A stretch of 64,000 bases of DNA from Lachnospiraceae bacterium (GCA_021772075.1 JAETNQ010000003.1:1-64000); one strand, 5' to 3'; shown: positions 29,676-40,028, counted from the stretch's first letter. Notes: generated by a model from the letters alone, not told the origin. Program-made: numbers and translations.

Positions 29676-31274
29676 CTACATGGAGTTTAAAATGCCCTCT
29701 ATTCCCTCTTCCTGGAAAATTTTTTTATAATATCCGATCTCGTCCTGAATCAATGCGTCAATGACGCTCATGCCAAGCAGTTCCACGGGCGCTCTGTCAT
29801 CTGTCAGAAGGAGGTCCCCGCCTTCATATTTTACTAACCCTTCGGAAACTCTCCGCATCATATCCGACAGTCCGTCATTCTCCAGAACGCCGGTATTCTT
29901 TTCTAAAGTTTCCAATATCCCAACGCCGTCCGCGGAAGCAAATAGCTCCCGGTTCGTCGATCCCTTTACATCCACTGTATATACTTCGCCGAATACGCTG
30001 GCAATCGTGTCAGAAAGATATTCGTTGATATTCCCTTTCTCTTCCGAGTGCATATTCATATTTACCACCATGACGCCGTCCTCTTCTAAATGCTCCTTTA
30101 CCATCCGGAAAAATTCCACGGAAGACATCTGGAAAGGGATGGTAATATCCTGATAGGCATCCACCATGATCACATCATATTTTTTGTCCACTGCCTGCAG
30201 ATAAGCGCGTCCGTCGTAAGTCGTCACCTCTATCGTATTGGGAAGAGCAAAATATTCCCCGGCCAGATCGGTGATTTTCTGGTCAATTTCCACTCCTTCC
30301 ACGGATACATTTTCAAAATAGGACATGCACTGCTTCGCATAAGTGCCCGTCCCCATTCCCAGTATGAGAATGTCTGCATTTTCCTTTTCCTTCACTCCTG
30401 CCATCACCGGAGCAGCCAATGCGTAGTCATAATACATCCCTGTCAGGGAATCCCCCTTTTTCATAATGGACTGTACGCCGAAAAGTACATTTGTAGAAAG
30501 GATCACGCTGTCATCCGTTTCTTTTACCTGCAAATAATTATAAATCGACTCTCCTTCGTAAAGCAGACTGTTTTCCCAGAAAGCAAAGCTGCCGGAATGT
30601 CCGAAAATGCTGCATAGAATAAAAAGAACAATAGCCATGGCACATGTTCTTTTCTTCGCTCTTTTGCTGATAAAATAAACGAGGCCGAGCAAAAGCAGTA
30701 TGCCTGAAAAAATCAGAAAAGTAATGGCCGTTCCCACGGCAGGAATCGTCACAAACGTAGGAAGAAAAGTACCGATAATGCTTCCGATCGTGTTAAATGC
30801 TCCCAAAGTGCCGACGGTCTTTCCGCTGTCATCCAGGCTTTCCACCGTATACCTGGCCAACGAAGGCGTAACCGTTCCAAGCAGAAACAGCGGAAACACG
30901 AAAATCACCATGCAGGCCGCAAAGCCAGCCAAAATCAAAAAATTATTGTTTACGCTCACGATCAATAACGCAGAAATGCCAAGAATAATATACTTCCCGA
31001 CCACCGGAATTGCCGCGATCCATAAGGCTGCTACAATCAGCCGCATATACAGCTTATCGGGATTGGGATTCCTGTCCGCGCTCCTGCCTCCCCAAATATT
31101 CCCTAAAGCCATCGCAATCATAATCGTACCAATAATGATTGTCCATACGATCTGCGAAGAACTGAAGTAAGGCGCCAGAAGACGGCTCGCTCCCAGCTCC
31201 ACTGCCATAACCGACATCCCTGCAAAAAATTCCGTCAGATACAGATAGTATTTGTTCTTTAAAATGCTTTCCAT
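29676..31274 (-). CDS. Spermidine synthase-like protein fused to membrane domain
   Basis: 532 residues. The N-terminal ~200 residues contain six or more membrane helices (MSVMAVELGASRLLAPYFSS, TVTPSLARYTVESLDDSGKTVGTLGAFNTIGSIIG), like fused MFS/spermidine-synthase proteins. The C-terminal domain has the Rossmann SAM-binding motif ILILGMGTGTYAKQC, acidic VEGVEIDQ and the DGRAYL...IMVDAYQD catalytic region. Actual polyamine synthesis by such fusions is not established. GGGAGGAG precedes ATG 31274. Convergent with the germination gene. Confidence 0.85.
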   Translation of the reverse strand: MESILKNKYYLYLTEFFAGMSVMAVELGASRLLAPYFSSSQIVWTIIIGTIMIAMALGNIWGGRSADRNPNPDKLYMRLIVAALWIAAIPVVGKYIILGISALLIVSVNNNFLILAGFAACMVIFVFPLFLLGTVTPSLARYTVESLDDSGKTVGTLGAFNTIGSIIGTFLPTFVTIPAVGTAITFLIFSGILLLLGLVYFISKRAKKRTCAMAIVLFILCSIFGHSGSFAFWENSLLYEGESIYNYLQVKETDDSVILSTNVLFGVQSIMKKGDSLTGMYYDYALAAPVMAGVKEKENADILILGMGTGTYAKQCMSYFENVSVEGVEIDQKITDLAGEYFALPNTIEVTTYDGRAYLQAVDKKYDVIMVDAYQDITIPFQMSSVEFFRMVKEHLEEDGVMVVNMNMHSEEKGNINEYLSDTIASVFGEVYTVDVKGSTNRELFASADGVGILETLEKNTGVLENDGLSDMMRRVSEGLVKYEGGDLLLTDDRAPVELLGMSVIDALIQDEIGYYKKIFQEEGIEGILNSM

Positions 31275-31299
31275 CTTTTATCTCCTCCCATCCCCTGTC

Positions 31300-32802
31300 C
31301 TAAAAAAAGCGTATCCTGTGATGCAGCAGGACTCTTCCGTCCCTCAGGCTTTCCGCCTCGATATCCACCTCGCATCCCCCGGCCTGTAGTTCTTCCAGAA
31401 CCCTGTTCATATACTCCGCCGAATAACTCTCATCTTCATACGCTTGGTAACACCGCAGCCAAAGTTCCTCGCTGTCCACTACATTTTCAAACTCCGCCGG
31501 ATTTCCGGCAGCCATAATCTTATCATAACAATCTTCATAATATTCTTCCATACGGAATATCACGTCTTCTTCCGAAAACCCTGCATCCTCCATGCTTCTT
31601 CTCTCATCCGCCGGAGCATCTTCCCTGATTTCCTCCGCTTCCAGGCCGCCATACCGGGTTCCATTGCACGGGGGCAGATATACGGAAAGTTCTTCCCTTT
31701 TATGGGTAGGAGAAAATTCCTGGTCCGTCTTATTAAAATAGCGGTATGTATTAGGTTCCGTATCGTCCCAGGTAGCATCTGCGTTATAATATTCGCCGTC
31801 CAGGCGTATGATATTCCATGCATGGTTTTCCCCCGCATAGCCAGTGCAATAATAACAGGGCGTTTCCAGCTGCGTCATCAGATACTGAAAACTTCTCGCA
31901 TAACCGGCACATACGGTTTTTCCATTCACCAAGGCGCTGTATGCGCTCTGGTTGAGCGGCGCCTGAAGATCATACTCTATCCGGTCAAGAAGAGCGTTAT
32001 GCACATATAATTCCTTTTCATAATCGCTGCCCAGATTCCGCGCTCCTGCCAGAATCTCCTCTGCCGCGCCGTTAAAAGCCTCCTTTGCAGAATCCAGGTT
32101 GTCTACCAAATCATTGAATTGGAGAGAGATTTCCGCGCATCCGCCGCTTCTCGCAAATTTCGCCTCATAGGCCGAATCCAGCCAAAACAACTCAGGATGG
32201 TCATTCACCACCGCCATAAAAGCATTTTTCAGTTCTCCCTGCGTCACAGGCTCCACCGGATTAAAAATCCTGTTTACCGCCCCTGCATTAGCATAGAGCT
32301 GGCGGTAAATGGCGCGTTCCCGTTCGGACAGCATTCCGTAATAGGGATAGAACTCCGTATCAAAATCAAGCCCTTCCCCTGTCTCTCCGTAAGTATACTT
32401 CTTTTGAAGTTCTTCCGCCTCTTTTTCGTCGATCTCTTCGGTGTTTTCCTGCACCGGAATATAGCCGTTTCTCCCGGCCACTTCTTCGGGCGTATGGATT
32501 TCTTCCCGTTCCGGCGCTATGTAGCCGGAGGATCCCCCGCCCGGCTCCGGTTCCCCGCTATTGTCGCCGCTTCGCCCCAATTCTGCGCTGTCATCTGTTT
32601 CCCCGGTCTCTTTCTCTCCCCCAGGCAATATATCCGGTTCTGTTTTCTCCGTATGTACCGATTCTCCGTTTTCCAAATGAGAATAAAGAAAATCGGATGT
32701 CTTGTCTGCCAGTTCCGGCCAAAATGCACATAAAATAATAAATATGCTGACCAGCGATAATAATGCCAATATGCTGTAAAACAATCTTTTGATCCACTTC
32801 AT
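31300..32802 (-). CDS. Membrane-anchored transglutaminase-like protein
   Basis: 500 residues. An N-terminal membrane helix (LFYSILALLSLVSIFIILCAF) is followed by a long low-complexity Glu/Gly/Pro linker (about 45-115) and a transglutaminase-like domain: GKTVCAGYARSFQYLM (Cys), GENHAWNIIRLDGEYYNADATWDD (His, Asp). The triad suggests peptidase or cross-linking activity at the cell surface. ATGA overlap with the pseudouridine synthase gene upstream. Confidence 0.85.
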   Translation of the reverse strand: MKWIKRLFYSILALLSLVSIFIILCAFWPELADKTSDFLYSHLENGESVHTEKTEPDILPGGEKETGETDDSAELGRSGDNSGEPEPGGGSSGYIAPEREEIHTPEEVAGRNGYIPVQENTEEIDEKEAEELQKKYTYGETGEGLDFDTEFYPYYGMLSERERAIYRQLYANAGAVNRIFNPVEPVTQGELKNAFMAVVNDHPELFWLDSAYEAKFARSGGCAEISLQFNDLVDNLDSAKEAFNGAAEEILAGARNLGSDYEKELYVHNALLDRIEYDLQAPLNQSAYSALVNGKTVCAGYARSFQYLMTQLETPCYYCTGYAGENHAWNIIRLDGEYYNADATWDDTEPNTYRYFNKTDQEFSPTHKREELSVYLPPCNGTRYGGLEAEEIREDAPADERRSMEDAGFSEEDVIFRMEEYYEDCYDKIMAAGNPAEFENVVDSEELWLRCYQAYEDESYSAEYMNRVLEELQAGGCEVDIEAESLRDGRVLLHHRIRFF

Positions 32803-33497
32803 ACTCTCATCTTCCTCATTTCCTCTTCCGTCAATTCCCGGTACCCCCCGCCCGGAAGGCTTTCGTCCAGAACAAGGCCGCCCATGGCAATTCTTTTCAA
32901 ATAGACCACTTCATTCCCCACCGCTTTCAGCATTCGCTTTACTTGGTGGTACCGCCCCTCTGTTATCGTCAGGTAAATGCTGGTATCCGATATCCGTTCC
33001 ACCTTCGCCGGCAAAGTCGGCTTTTTTTCCCCGATATCCACGCCAGCTTCCAGAGCCTTTCTGTCTTCCTCCGCCATCGGTCCGGCCATCTCCACATAAT
33101 AAACTTTATCTACATGCTTTTTCGGGGATAGAAGATGATGGGCAAAATCGCCGTCGTTGGTCATAATCAGCAACCCCTCCGTATCTTTATCCAGCCTTCC
33201 TACCGGAAACAAATTCCCATATCCAGTATCTTTTAAAAGATCCAGCACCGTTTCATCTATCGGATCCCGGGTGGCGGATACGACTCCCTTGGGCTTATTC
33301 AACATGTAATACACATATTTCTTATAAATGATTTCTTTTTCCCGGAAGGATACCCGGTCCTTTCCTTCTTCGATCTTATATTCCGGTTCCCGGACAACTT
33401 CGCCGTTCACCTTCACCAATCCTTTTTTTAAATATTCTTTTACTTGGCTGCGGCTTCCCACATTGGCACCGCTCAGCCATTTATCCAGACGAAGCAT
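32799..33497 (-). CDS. RsuA/RluB-family rRNA pseudouridine synthase
   Basis: 232 residues. An N-terminal S4 domain (RLDKWLSGANVGSRSQVKEYLKKGLVKVNG) is followed by the catalytic domain with GRLDKDTEGLLIMTNDGDFAHHLLSP, where the aspartate after GRL is the active-site residue, and EGRYHQVKRMLKAVGN. Size and motifs fit RsuA (16S position 516) or its Gram-positive equivalents; exact target not determined. Confidence 0.9.
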   Translation of the reverse strand: MLRLDKWLSGANVGSRSQVKEYLKKGLVKVNGEVVREPEYKIEEGKDRVSFREKEIIYKKYVYYMLNKPKGVVSATRDPIDETVLDLLKDTGYGNLFPVGRLDKDTEGLLIMTNDGDFAHHLLSPKKHVDKVYYVEMAGPMAEEDRKALEAGVDIGEKKPTLPAKVERISDTSIYLTITEGRYHQVKRMLKAVGNEVVYLKRIAMGGLVLDESLPGGGYRELTEEEMRKMRV

Positions 33498-33586
33498 CTG
33501 TCCACCGTTTCCCTTTCCGATTTGCTTCTACTTTTTTACCTTTTTCATATATTGGTAATAACCACTTTTCCATATAAAACCCGGTG

Positions 33587-34582
33587 ATGAATATGATAAA
33601 AATATCCAACCCTAAAAACAAAGCTATCACCTTTCTGTTTCTTATGATAACCGGTCTGCTTCTTGCCTACCCAAAGGAAAGCCTGGCGCTTTCCCTGACC
33701 GGGCTGCAGCTTTGGTTTAACCGGATGGTTCCTACCCTGCTCCCCTTTATGATCTTATCAGGTATTATGATACGCCTGAACCTGACGGAACATATCGTAA
33801 AAATAATCAGCCCCGTTCTCACGCCCCTTCTTAGGATAAGCCTCAACGGCCTTTATGCGGTCGCCATCGGATTTCTGTGCGGTTTTCCCATGGGCGCACG
33901 GGTTATCGCGGAACTCTATGAAAACCACAGGCTTTCTAAAGACGAAGCCTCTTATCTGCTTGCATTCTGCAATAACATCGGCCCCGTTTATTTCATCAGT
34001 TTTGTTCTGCCGACGCTGGGCCTGGAACTTACTGCGCCCTATCTCTTTGGCATGTACGGACTTCCTTTGGGTTATGGTATTTTCCTGAGATATACCTTTT
34101 ACAGAAACCGTATCCCCATGTCGCGTTTTATGCGTCCATCCTGCAAACGAAAGCATATTCTTTCCGCTGTGGAAAAAACCTCCCCGGCATCTTTGCTGGA
34201 TACTTTGGACGATTCCATCCTGTCCGGCCTGTATGGCATATCCAAACTGGGCGGATATATGGTTCTTTTCAATCTCCTCAACCTGGTTCCACAGACCGTG
34301 CTTGGAATAACCGGTTCTACAGGCCATGATCCGTGCGCGGCCATTAACTGTATGCTGGAAATTACAAGCGGTATCAGCCGCATAGGAGACCGGTCGCCGC
34401 TCCTTGTCCTGCTCCTGCTCCCCTTCGGCGGTTTTTCCTGTATTGCCCAGACTTACAGCATGATAAAAGAAACCGACCTTTCCTTAAAGGATTACACGGT
34501 TCATAAGCTCATTCTATCCGCCATCACCCTGATATATTATATCCTCTGGTATTTATTTCTTCCGGTTCCGTTTCTTCTTTGA
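33587..34582 (+). CDS. ylbJ: Sporulation integral membrane protein YlbJ-like
   Basis: 331 residues; nucleoside-recognition (Gate) domain membrane protein. LQLWFNRMVPTLLPFMILSGIMIRL, GFLCGFPMGARVIAELYENHRLSKDEASYLLAFCNNIGPVYFISF are hallmarks of YlbJ. In Bacillus, YlbJ is needed for spore maturation. The ribosome site is weak (GGTG) and ATG 33587 or 33593 may be used. The 3' end overlaps the convergent amidase gene by 30 bases. Confidence 0.85.
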   Translation: MNMIKISNPKNKAITFLFLMITGLLLAYPKESLALSLTGLQLWFNRMVPTLLPFMILSGIMIRLNLTEHIVKIISPVLTPLLRISLNGLYAVAIGFLCGFPMGARVIAELYENHRLSKDEASYLLAFCNNIGPVYFISFVLPTLGLELTAPYLFGMYGLPLGYGIFLRYTFYRNRIPMSRFMRPSCKRKHILSAVEKTSPASLLDTLDDSILSGLYGISKLGGYMVLFNLLNLVPQTVLGITGSTGHDPCAAINCMLEITSGISRIGDRSPLLVLLLLPFGGFSCIAQTYSMIKETDLSLKDYTVHKLILSAITLIYYILWYLFLPVPFLL

Positions 34583-35860
34583 ACGGCGGCCTCCCATAAG
34601 GATTCCTGCCAGCAGAAAGAGTACAAACAAAATAGCAGCGCACAGAAAAGCCACCTGAAGGAAATAGAGAAAGGTCGCCTTTGGCGATTCTCTTTTCTCT
34701 TTTCCCGGCGCAAGGGATTTCTCTTCCCCCGCCGCATTCCCGTCTTCCAGCGAATTTTTAGCCGTCATTGCCCCAGCCTCCACGGCTTCTTCACCAGAAA
34801 TTTCTTTTTCCTCCTCTTCCTTCTTGGAGGCGATGGACGGCAGATATACATGGTTGCTTTCCGTATCAATATCATATTTATTATATACCTTTACCACAAC
34901 TTCGGGAACCGTTCCCGGCGGCGCTTTCATGGAAAATGTAAGAATATCCGCGTTGCGCGGTTCCCATTTTTGCAGGTCGGAAAAATTCCTCCCCCCATCC
35001 CAGCTATAACTGTAATAAAGAAGATAGCTGTCATAATCCGAAGCATAAACAGAAACCTCGATATCCCCCGTTTCCGTATCCGCCCGGTCCACATCTATCG
35101 TACAAATATCCGGCTCCGTCAGATCCGGTTTCACCGGGCCGGCCGGAACCGGCACTTCTGCTTTTGGCCAGCCGCCATAATCTATACCAAGGATTTCCGA
35201 TTTCAGGCCATAATATCTGGCAACTGCCGTCGCATCCAAAATACCCAGCTTTTCCAATTCTTCCCCCGAAGTATAAAAAGGCGTGTCGTTTTCCTGGTCC
35301 AAATGGCAATGTTCGATCAGCGCCGATGGAATTCCCCTGGCCGTAGAATGCCTTATCACTCCATAATAATCCTCCCCTTTATCGTTCATCCTTGTTTTAA
35401 TTCCCCTTGGATACAATCCCATCTCTTCCAAAAGTTCCATTTCCACGCCGGCAAAAGCATACCCTTCCTGGTATTCTTCCCCAAAAGCGGAAATCCACAC
35501 TTCCGAGCCGAACAAATTATGCTCTTCAGACATATTAAAATGAAGACAGAACAAAAAATCCGCGTTCCGGGAAGCCGCAAACTCTGCACGTTCCTCCAGG
35601 CTCATATCCTTATCCCCTTCGCGGGTCAGATATACTTCAATCCCTTCATATTTTTCCAATTCTTCCTTCATCGCCAAAGCTACGATCATGGTCAGGTTTT
35701 TTTCTGTATATCCGTTGCATTCCGCACCCAGGTTTTCCCCTCCATGCCCCGGATCGATCGCAATCACGACGGGCTGCGCGCCATACACCGGAATACTTTT
35801 TTTATATAAAAAAAGCAGCCCGATAAGGCACACCGGTATTACTTTCCAAATAATTTTCAT
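34553..35860 (-). CDS. N-acetylmuramoyl-L-alanine amidase (Amidase_3)
   Basis: 435 residues. N-terminal signal-like helix, then VVIAIDPGHGGENLGAE (zinc His), KNLTMIVALAMKEEL with Glu, FLFCLHFNMS (second His), IEHCHLD (catalytic Glu region). The zinc amidase domain spans about 30-215, followed by a beta-rich extension with DPG-type linker and a C-terminal membrane segment (FLYFLQVAFLCAAILFVLFLLAG) with a basic end. It trims peptidoglycan at the cell or spore surface. Its C-terminal anchor is unusual for the family. Confidence 0.9.
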   Translation of the reverse strand: MKIIWKVIPVCLIGLLFLYKKSIPVYGAQPVVIAIDPGHGGENLGAECNGYTEKNLTMIVALAMKEELEKYEGIEVYLTREGDKDMSLEERAEFAASRNADFLFCLHFNMSEEHNLFGSEVWISAFGEEYQEGYAFAGVEMELLEEMGLYPRGIKTRMNDKGEDYYGVIRHSTARGIPSALIEHCHLDQENDTPFYTSGEELEKLGILDATAVARYYGLKSEILGIDYGGWPKAEVPVPAGPVKPDLTEPDICTIDVDRADTETGDIEVSVYASDYDSYLLYYSYSWDGGRNFSDLQKWEPRNADILTFSMKAPPGTVPEVVVKVYNKYDIDTESNHVYLPSIASKKEEEEKEISGEEAVEAGAMTAKNSLEDGNAAGEEKSLAPGKEKRESPKATFLYFLQVAFLCAAILFVLFLLAGILMGGRRSKKKRNRKK

Positions 35861-35893
35861 ATTTCTCCTTTAGGTATACAATGTTCATGGAAA

Positions 35894-35925
35894 AGCCGGT
35901 TTCGCCATTGCAAGCAAAACCGGCT
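35894..35925 (-). terminator. Intrinsic terminator
   Basis: Inverted arms AGCCGGTTT / AAACCGGCT with T-rich tails on both sides; it follows the coiled-coil gene ending at 35942. Confidence 0.75.
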
Positions 35926-35941
35926 CTCTTTTTCTTATTCG

Positions 35942-36553
35942 TTATTTCAACAAATCCAAATTCAAAGATTCCCCGCCATCTCCATCCTCAGCTCCGCCAA
36001 GCAGAAGATCCGCCTCCTGGGGGTGCAGATCCGCCCGGTTCGTCCTGATGACTTCCGCATAACCGTTCAGATTGTTAATAAAGCTTTCATAATGGGATGC
36101 CGTCATATTTACCGTCTGGACAATCAAATTTTCCAGGTTTGCCAGCATTTCATCCGTATATTGGATCGCCGCCGCCCGCATATTATTCGCCTCTATCGTA
36201 GCATTATCCAGAATATCCTGCGCCTGATGGCTGGCCAGCGTCACCACTTCATTTGCCTGCGCATACGCCTGCTGCATGATCTCATGCTCATTGATCAATT
36301 CATTGGTATGCATGGTTGCTTCATTGATCAACGCTTCTGCCTTGGATCTGGCATCGCTTAAGATCGCTTCTTTATTGCTGATGATCTTCTGGTAACGCTT
36401 GATTTCATCCGGAGTCTTCATGCGGAGTTCCCGCAGCAACTCATCGATCTCTTCCTTATTTACGATGATTTTCGTATTGGATAACGCCTGATACTTGCAA
36501 TTTTCAATATACTCTTCGATCTCGTCGATCAACTGTTCAATCCTGCTGCTCAT
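35942..36553 (-). CDS. Coiled-coil protein, DivIVA/ATPase-subunit-like
   Basis: 203 residues, almost all helical with A/E/Q-rich heptads (NKEAILSDARSKAEALINEATMHTNELINEHEIM...ASHQAQDILDNATIEANNMR). It is often annotated as an ATPase in this bacterial group, but it has no nucleotide-binding motif. It resembles DivIVA-like scaffolds or the b subunit of ATP synthase in composition only. It follows coaD; role unknown, possibly division or envelope scaffolding. Confidence 0.75.
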   Translation of the reverse strand: MSSRIEQLIDEIEEYIENCKYQALSNTKIIVNKEEIDELLRELRMKTPDEIKRYQKIISNKEAILSDARSKAEALINEATMHTNELINEHEIMQQAYAQANEVVTLASHQAQDILDNATIEANNMRAAAIQYTDEMLANLENLIVQTVNMTASHYESFINNLNGYAEVIRTNRADLHPQEADLLLGGAEDGDGGESLNLDLLK

Positions 36554-36597
36554 ATAGTAACCTTTCCCATGACTGCCGCTATCACTTTTCTGCAGTA

Positions 36598-37083
36598 TTA
36601 TCCATGTCCGTATTTTTTATAAATCAGCCGCGCCACAAACTCCGGAACGCACATCGTAATATCCCCGTTGAAGCTGGCAATTTCTTTCACGCTGCTGGAA
36701 CTCAAATACGCATATTCCAGACTGGTAGTCAAAAATACAGTATCCAATTCCCCCTTGGAAAGCAGTTTATTTGTCTGGGCGATCTGCAATTCGTATTCAA
36801 AATCGGTAATTGCCCGGAGTCCCCGGATCGCCACATGCACGCCTTTTTCCCTGGCGTAATCAATTAATAAGCCACTGAAGAAATCCACTTTCACATTCGG
36901 AATATCTTTCGTCGCCTCTTCCAATATCTTAACACGTTCTTCCACAGAAAACAATGGAGTCTTTAAATGATTGTTCAACACGCTTACTGTTAATTCGTCA
37001 AAAATATCAGCTGCACGACGAATTACGTCAAGATGCCCATAAGTAACCGGATCAAAACTTCCCGGATAGATTGCAGCTTTCAT
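36598..37083 (-). CDS. coaD: Pantetheine-phosphate adenylyltransferase
   Basis: 161 residues. [21 protein letters not shown] carries the HxGH-type nucleotidyl-transfer motif (TYGH), and later [17 protein letters not shown] is the ISSTxIR-like block. It catalyses the fourth step of coenzyme A synthesis. ATG 37083 gives the usual N terminus ([12 protein letters not shown]); it overlaps rsmD by four bases, the common rsmD-coaD pairing. Confidence 0.95.
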   Translation of the reverse strand: MKAAIYPGSFDPVTYGHLDVIRRAADIFDELTVSVLNNHLKTPLFSVEERVKILEEATKDIPNVKVDFFSGLLIDYAREKGVHVAIRGLRAITDFEYELQIAQTNKLLSKGELDTVFLTTSLEYAYLSSSSVKEIASFNGDITMCVPEFVARLIYKKYGHG

Positions 37084-37643
37084 TCCTTTTCCCATTGCTC
37101 CTTTCGCACAAAGACATGCTTATTCGTCTTATATCTTTTTTCTTTTTCGATCTCATATCCCAGCTCCCTGACAAAGGAAAAATCTTCCGTAAGCTCCGCT
37201 TCTATCACGACCAGCGTTTCCTCTGTCACATAAGGCTTGTCCGCCAGCAAAGCCAGCACTTGCTTCTCATAGCCTTCCCCATAGGGCGGATCCAAAAAAA
37301 TGATATCCGCTTCCTTTTCATGGATAAAAGAAAGAGCTCCGACCACATCCTGCCTCAAAAGCGTCGCCTTTTCCTCCATCTTCGTAAAGGCTATATTATG
37401 CTGGATGCAAGCAAAAGCATTTCTGCTGTTTTCCACAAAATAAGCATGCTTCGCCCCTCTGCTCAAAGCCTCTATGCCTATGCCGCCGCTCCCGCTGAAT
37501 AAATCAATAAATATGCAGTCCGCAAGATAAGGCTGAAGCATATTAAATAAAGTTTCCTTTATCCTGTCCGTAGTCGGCCTGGTGTCCATTCCCCCCGGCG
37601 CCTTCAAAGGAAGGCTTCTTGCCGTCCCTGCAATTACTCTCAT
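37080..37643 (-). CDS. rsmD: 16S rRNA (guanine-966-N2)-methyltransferase
   Basis: 187 residues. [16 protein letters not shown]...[16 protein letters not shown] is the typical start; [19 protein letters not shown] is the SAM motif and DPPYGEGYE the catalytic motif. It methylates G966 of 16S rRNA. Overlaps coaD (ATGA). Confidence 0.95.
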   Translation of the reverse strand: MRVIAGTARSLPLKAPGGMDTRPTTDRIKETLFNMLQPYLADCIFIDLFSGSGGIGIEALSRGAKHAYFVENSRNAFACIQHNIAFTKMEEKATLLRQDVVGALSFIHEKEADIIFLDPPYGEGYEKQVLALLADKPYVTEETLVVIEAELTEDFSFVRELGYEIEKEKRYKTNKHVFVRKEQWEKE

Positions 37644-37757
37644 AATCCTTCTTTTTTATCCTTTCAGCGTTTATCTTTCTATCATCATAATATTTTCTTT
37701 GTTTCCGGTCAATCCTTTTATAAACATTTTATGCCACATAGAATGCCGAAAATATTG

Positions 37758-39998
37758 TCAAAGCCTTGGCTTGACTCCTTTGGTATCTCTTTTTCCGGCT
37801 TTCAGCTTATTCAGTTCGACCTTTTTTCCTTTATACTCAATCAAATGCTCCACGGCATTCTGCGTATAATATACTTCTTCCACGTAATCTTTATCCGCCA
37901 GCTTCATTCCACGGACGCCCACCGCCCCTTTCTTCTTTTCAGGAATCTCCGCGATCGGGAAACGCAGAAAATATCCGCCCGCCGTCCGCAGGACAATATT
38001 AGCCTGTTCCTTTAAAATATTTACAGAAACCACTTCGTCCCCCTCTTGCAGCTTGGTAGCCGCCACCGTCCGCTTCGATACGTCGAATTCCCCGCCGTCT
38101 ACTATTTTCACCATGGAAAATTTTGTGGCAAAAATCACCCGGTACAGATTAAGCTGCGACTGTCCGGTTATAAAAAGTATCGTTTCCTTTTCGGAACTAT
38201 AGTTGCTGACATTATCCAGCGGAATTCCTTTATCCCGGAATTTTCCAAAAGGAAGATCGGTGACCTTGATCGTATGCAGCTGTCCCGTATTGGTAAAAAC
38301 GCAGATCCGCCCTGTATTTTTACAGGAAAATAAAAACTTATTTTCCGCGTCCGCCGCTTCCTTATTCCGCTCATAAGTAGACATATCCACCGTTTTTACA
38401 TAGCCGAAGCGGTCGATCAGGCACATAACTTCCATTTCTTCTATTTTCTTTTCTTCATAGACGGCCTCTTCCCCGTTTTCTACTACCGTCCGCCTGGGTC
38501 TTCCATATTCCTTCTTCATGGCGTCCAGTTCGTTCATGATCACCTGCGCCATGGCCTCCCTGCGTTCCAGGATCTCTTCATAGCGATAAATATTCGCCAT
38601 GGTCTCTTCGTGTTCTTTGATCAGTGCTTCCAGCTCCAGGCCGATCAGCTTATACAACCGCATATCCAATATGGCATTGGCCTGTTTCTCGGTAAACCGC
38701 AACTGGGCGGCCATAATCTTCGATTCTTTTGACTTAAATTTGATGCCGTCCGTCTTTCCTTCCACCAGGCACGTTTTTACCATCGTCCGGTCTTTGCTTC
38801 CCCTCAGGATTTCTATAATCAGGTCGATGACGTTGCATGCCTTGATCAGTCCCTCCTGTACTTCCCTGCGTTCCATTTCTTTTTCCAGAAGAGTCTTATA
38901 TTTTCTGCCCGCCACTTCAAACTGAAAATCAACGTTCGCCTTAATGATCTGCTTTAACCCCATCGTCTCCGGCTTTCCATCGGAAATCGCCAGCATATTG
39001 ACGCCAAAAGTATCCTCCAAGCGCGTTTTTTTATATAGCATATTAATAAAATGATCCACATCCGCATCTTTTTTCAGCTCTATGACAATACGGATTCCCT
39101 CTTTGGAGGACTGGTTGGAAATATCCGCGATATCCTGGGTCTTCTTTGCCTCCGCAAGCCCGGCCACATCGGAAAGAAATTTGCCGATATTAGCGCCGAT
39201 CATGGGGTACGGTATCTCGGTAATCACTACATTGGTCTTTCCGCCTTTCGCTTTCTCGATTTCCACTTTTCCCCGGACTTTTATCTTCCCTGTTCCCGTT
39301 TCATAAATCGAAAGCAGGTCATCCTTATTAATTACGATCCCCCCGGTAGGAAAATCAGGTCCTTTCACATACTTCATCAATTCCTTTGCCGTAATCTCCG
39401 GATTCTTCATATACGCCTTGGCCGCATCAATCACTTCTGATAAATTATGGGGCGGAATACTGGTGGCCATGCCCACCGCAATTCCCTCGGAACCATTGAC
39501 AAGCAGATTGGGGATCTTGGCAGGAAGCACAGAAGGCTCCTTTTCCGTTTCGTCAAAATTAGGGACGAAGTCTACCACATCCTTGTCCAGGTCAGCCAAA
39601 AAAGCCTCCTGTGTCACCTTCTGCAGCCTCGCTTCCGTATAACGCATAGCGGCCGCACCGTCTCCTTCAATATTCCCAAAGTTCCCATGCCCGTCCACAA
39701 GGGGCATTCCCTTTTTAAATTCCTGGGTCATTACCACCAAGGCTTCATAAATGGAGCTGTCGCCGTGGGGATGGTATTTACCCATGGTATCGCCCACAAT
39801 ACGGGCGCTTTTCCGGTAAGGCTTATCATGTCGTATGCCCAGTTCGTGCATATCATACAAAGTCCTCCTCTGTACCGGTTTTAACCCGTCCCTTACATCA
39901 GGGAGAGCCCTCGCAATAATAACGCTCATCGCATAATCGATATAAGATTTCTGCATGACTTCCGAATATTCCGTTTTGATGATCCTGCTGCCATCCAT
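37758..39998 (-). CDS. parC: Topoisomerase IV subunit A-like (GyrA/ParC family)
   Basis: 746 residues. KSYIDYAMSVIIARALPDVRDGLKPVQRR, HPHGDSSIYEALV and the catalytic tyrosine AAAMRYTEARL are clear. The C-terminal blades read IPEKKKGAVGVRGMKL and lack the QRRGGRG GyrA box, and the protein is shorter than GyrA, so decatenase (ParC-type) is more likely than gyrase. Start set to ATG 39998, ten bases after GGAGG. Paired with the B subunit 30 bases upstream. Confidence 0.85.
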   Translation of the reverse strand: MDGSRIIKTEYSEVMQKSYIDYAMSVIIARALPDVRDGLKPVQRRTLYDMHELGIRHDKPYRKSARIVGDTMGKYHPHGDSSIYEALVVMTQEFKKGMPLVDGHGNFGNIEGDGAAAMRYTEARLQKVTQEAFLADLDKDVVDFVPNFDETEKEPSVLPAKIPNLLVNGSEGIAVGMATSIPPHNLSEVIDAAKAYMKNPEITAKELMKYVKGPDFPTGGIVINKDDLLSIYETGTGKIKVRGKVEIEKAKGGKTNVVITEIPYPMIGANIGKFLSDVAGLAEAKKTQDIADISNQSSKEGIRIVIELKKDADVDHFINMLYKKTRLEDTFGVNMLAISDGKPETMGLKQIIKANVDFQFEVAGRKYKTLLEKEMERREVQEGLIKACNVIDLIIEILRGSKDRTMVKTCLVEGKTDGIKFKSKESKIMAAQLRFTEKQANAILDMRLYKLIGLELEALIKEHEETMANIYRYEEILERREAMAQVIMNELDAMKKEYGRPRRTVVENGEEAVYEEKKIEEMEVMCLIDRFGYVKTVDMSTYERNKEAADAENKFLFSCKNTGRICVFTNTGQLHTIKVTDLPFGKFRDKGIPLDNVSNYSSEKETILFITGQSQLNLYRVIFATKFSMVKIVDGGEFDVSKRTVAATKLQEGDEVVSVNILKEQANIVLRTAGGYFLRFPIAEIPEKKKGAVGVRGMKLADKDYVEEVYYTQNAVEHLIEYKGKKVELNKLKAGKRDTKGVKPRL

Positions 39999-40028
39999 AA
40001 TCACTCATTCCTCCCGGCTTGCTATTTC

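Noticed and set aside
29051-29764. 237-residue plus-strand ORF overlapping the germination gene end
   Set aside because: Out-of-frame shadow rich in Arg/His/Pro; the real gene ends at 29615.
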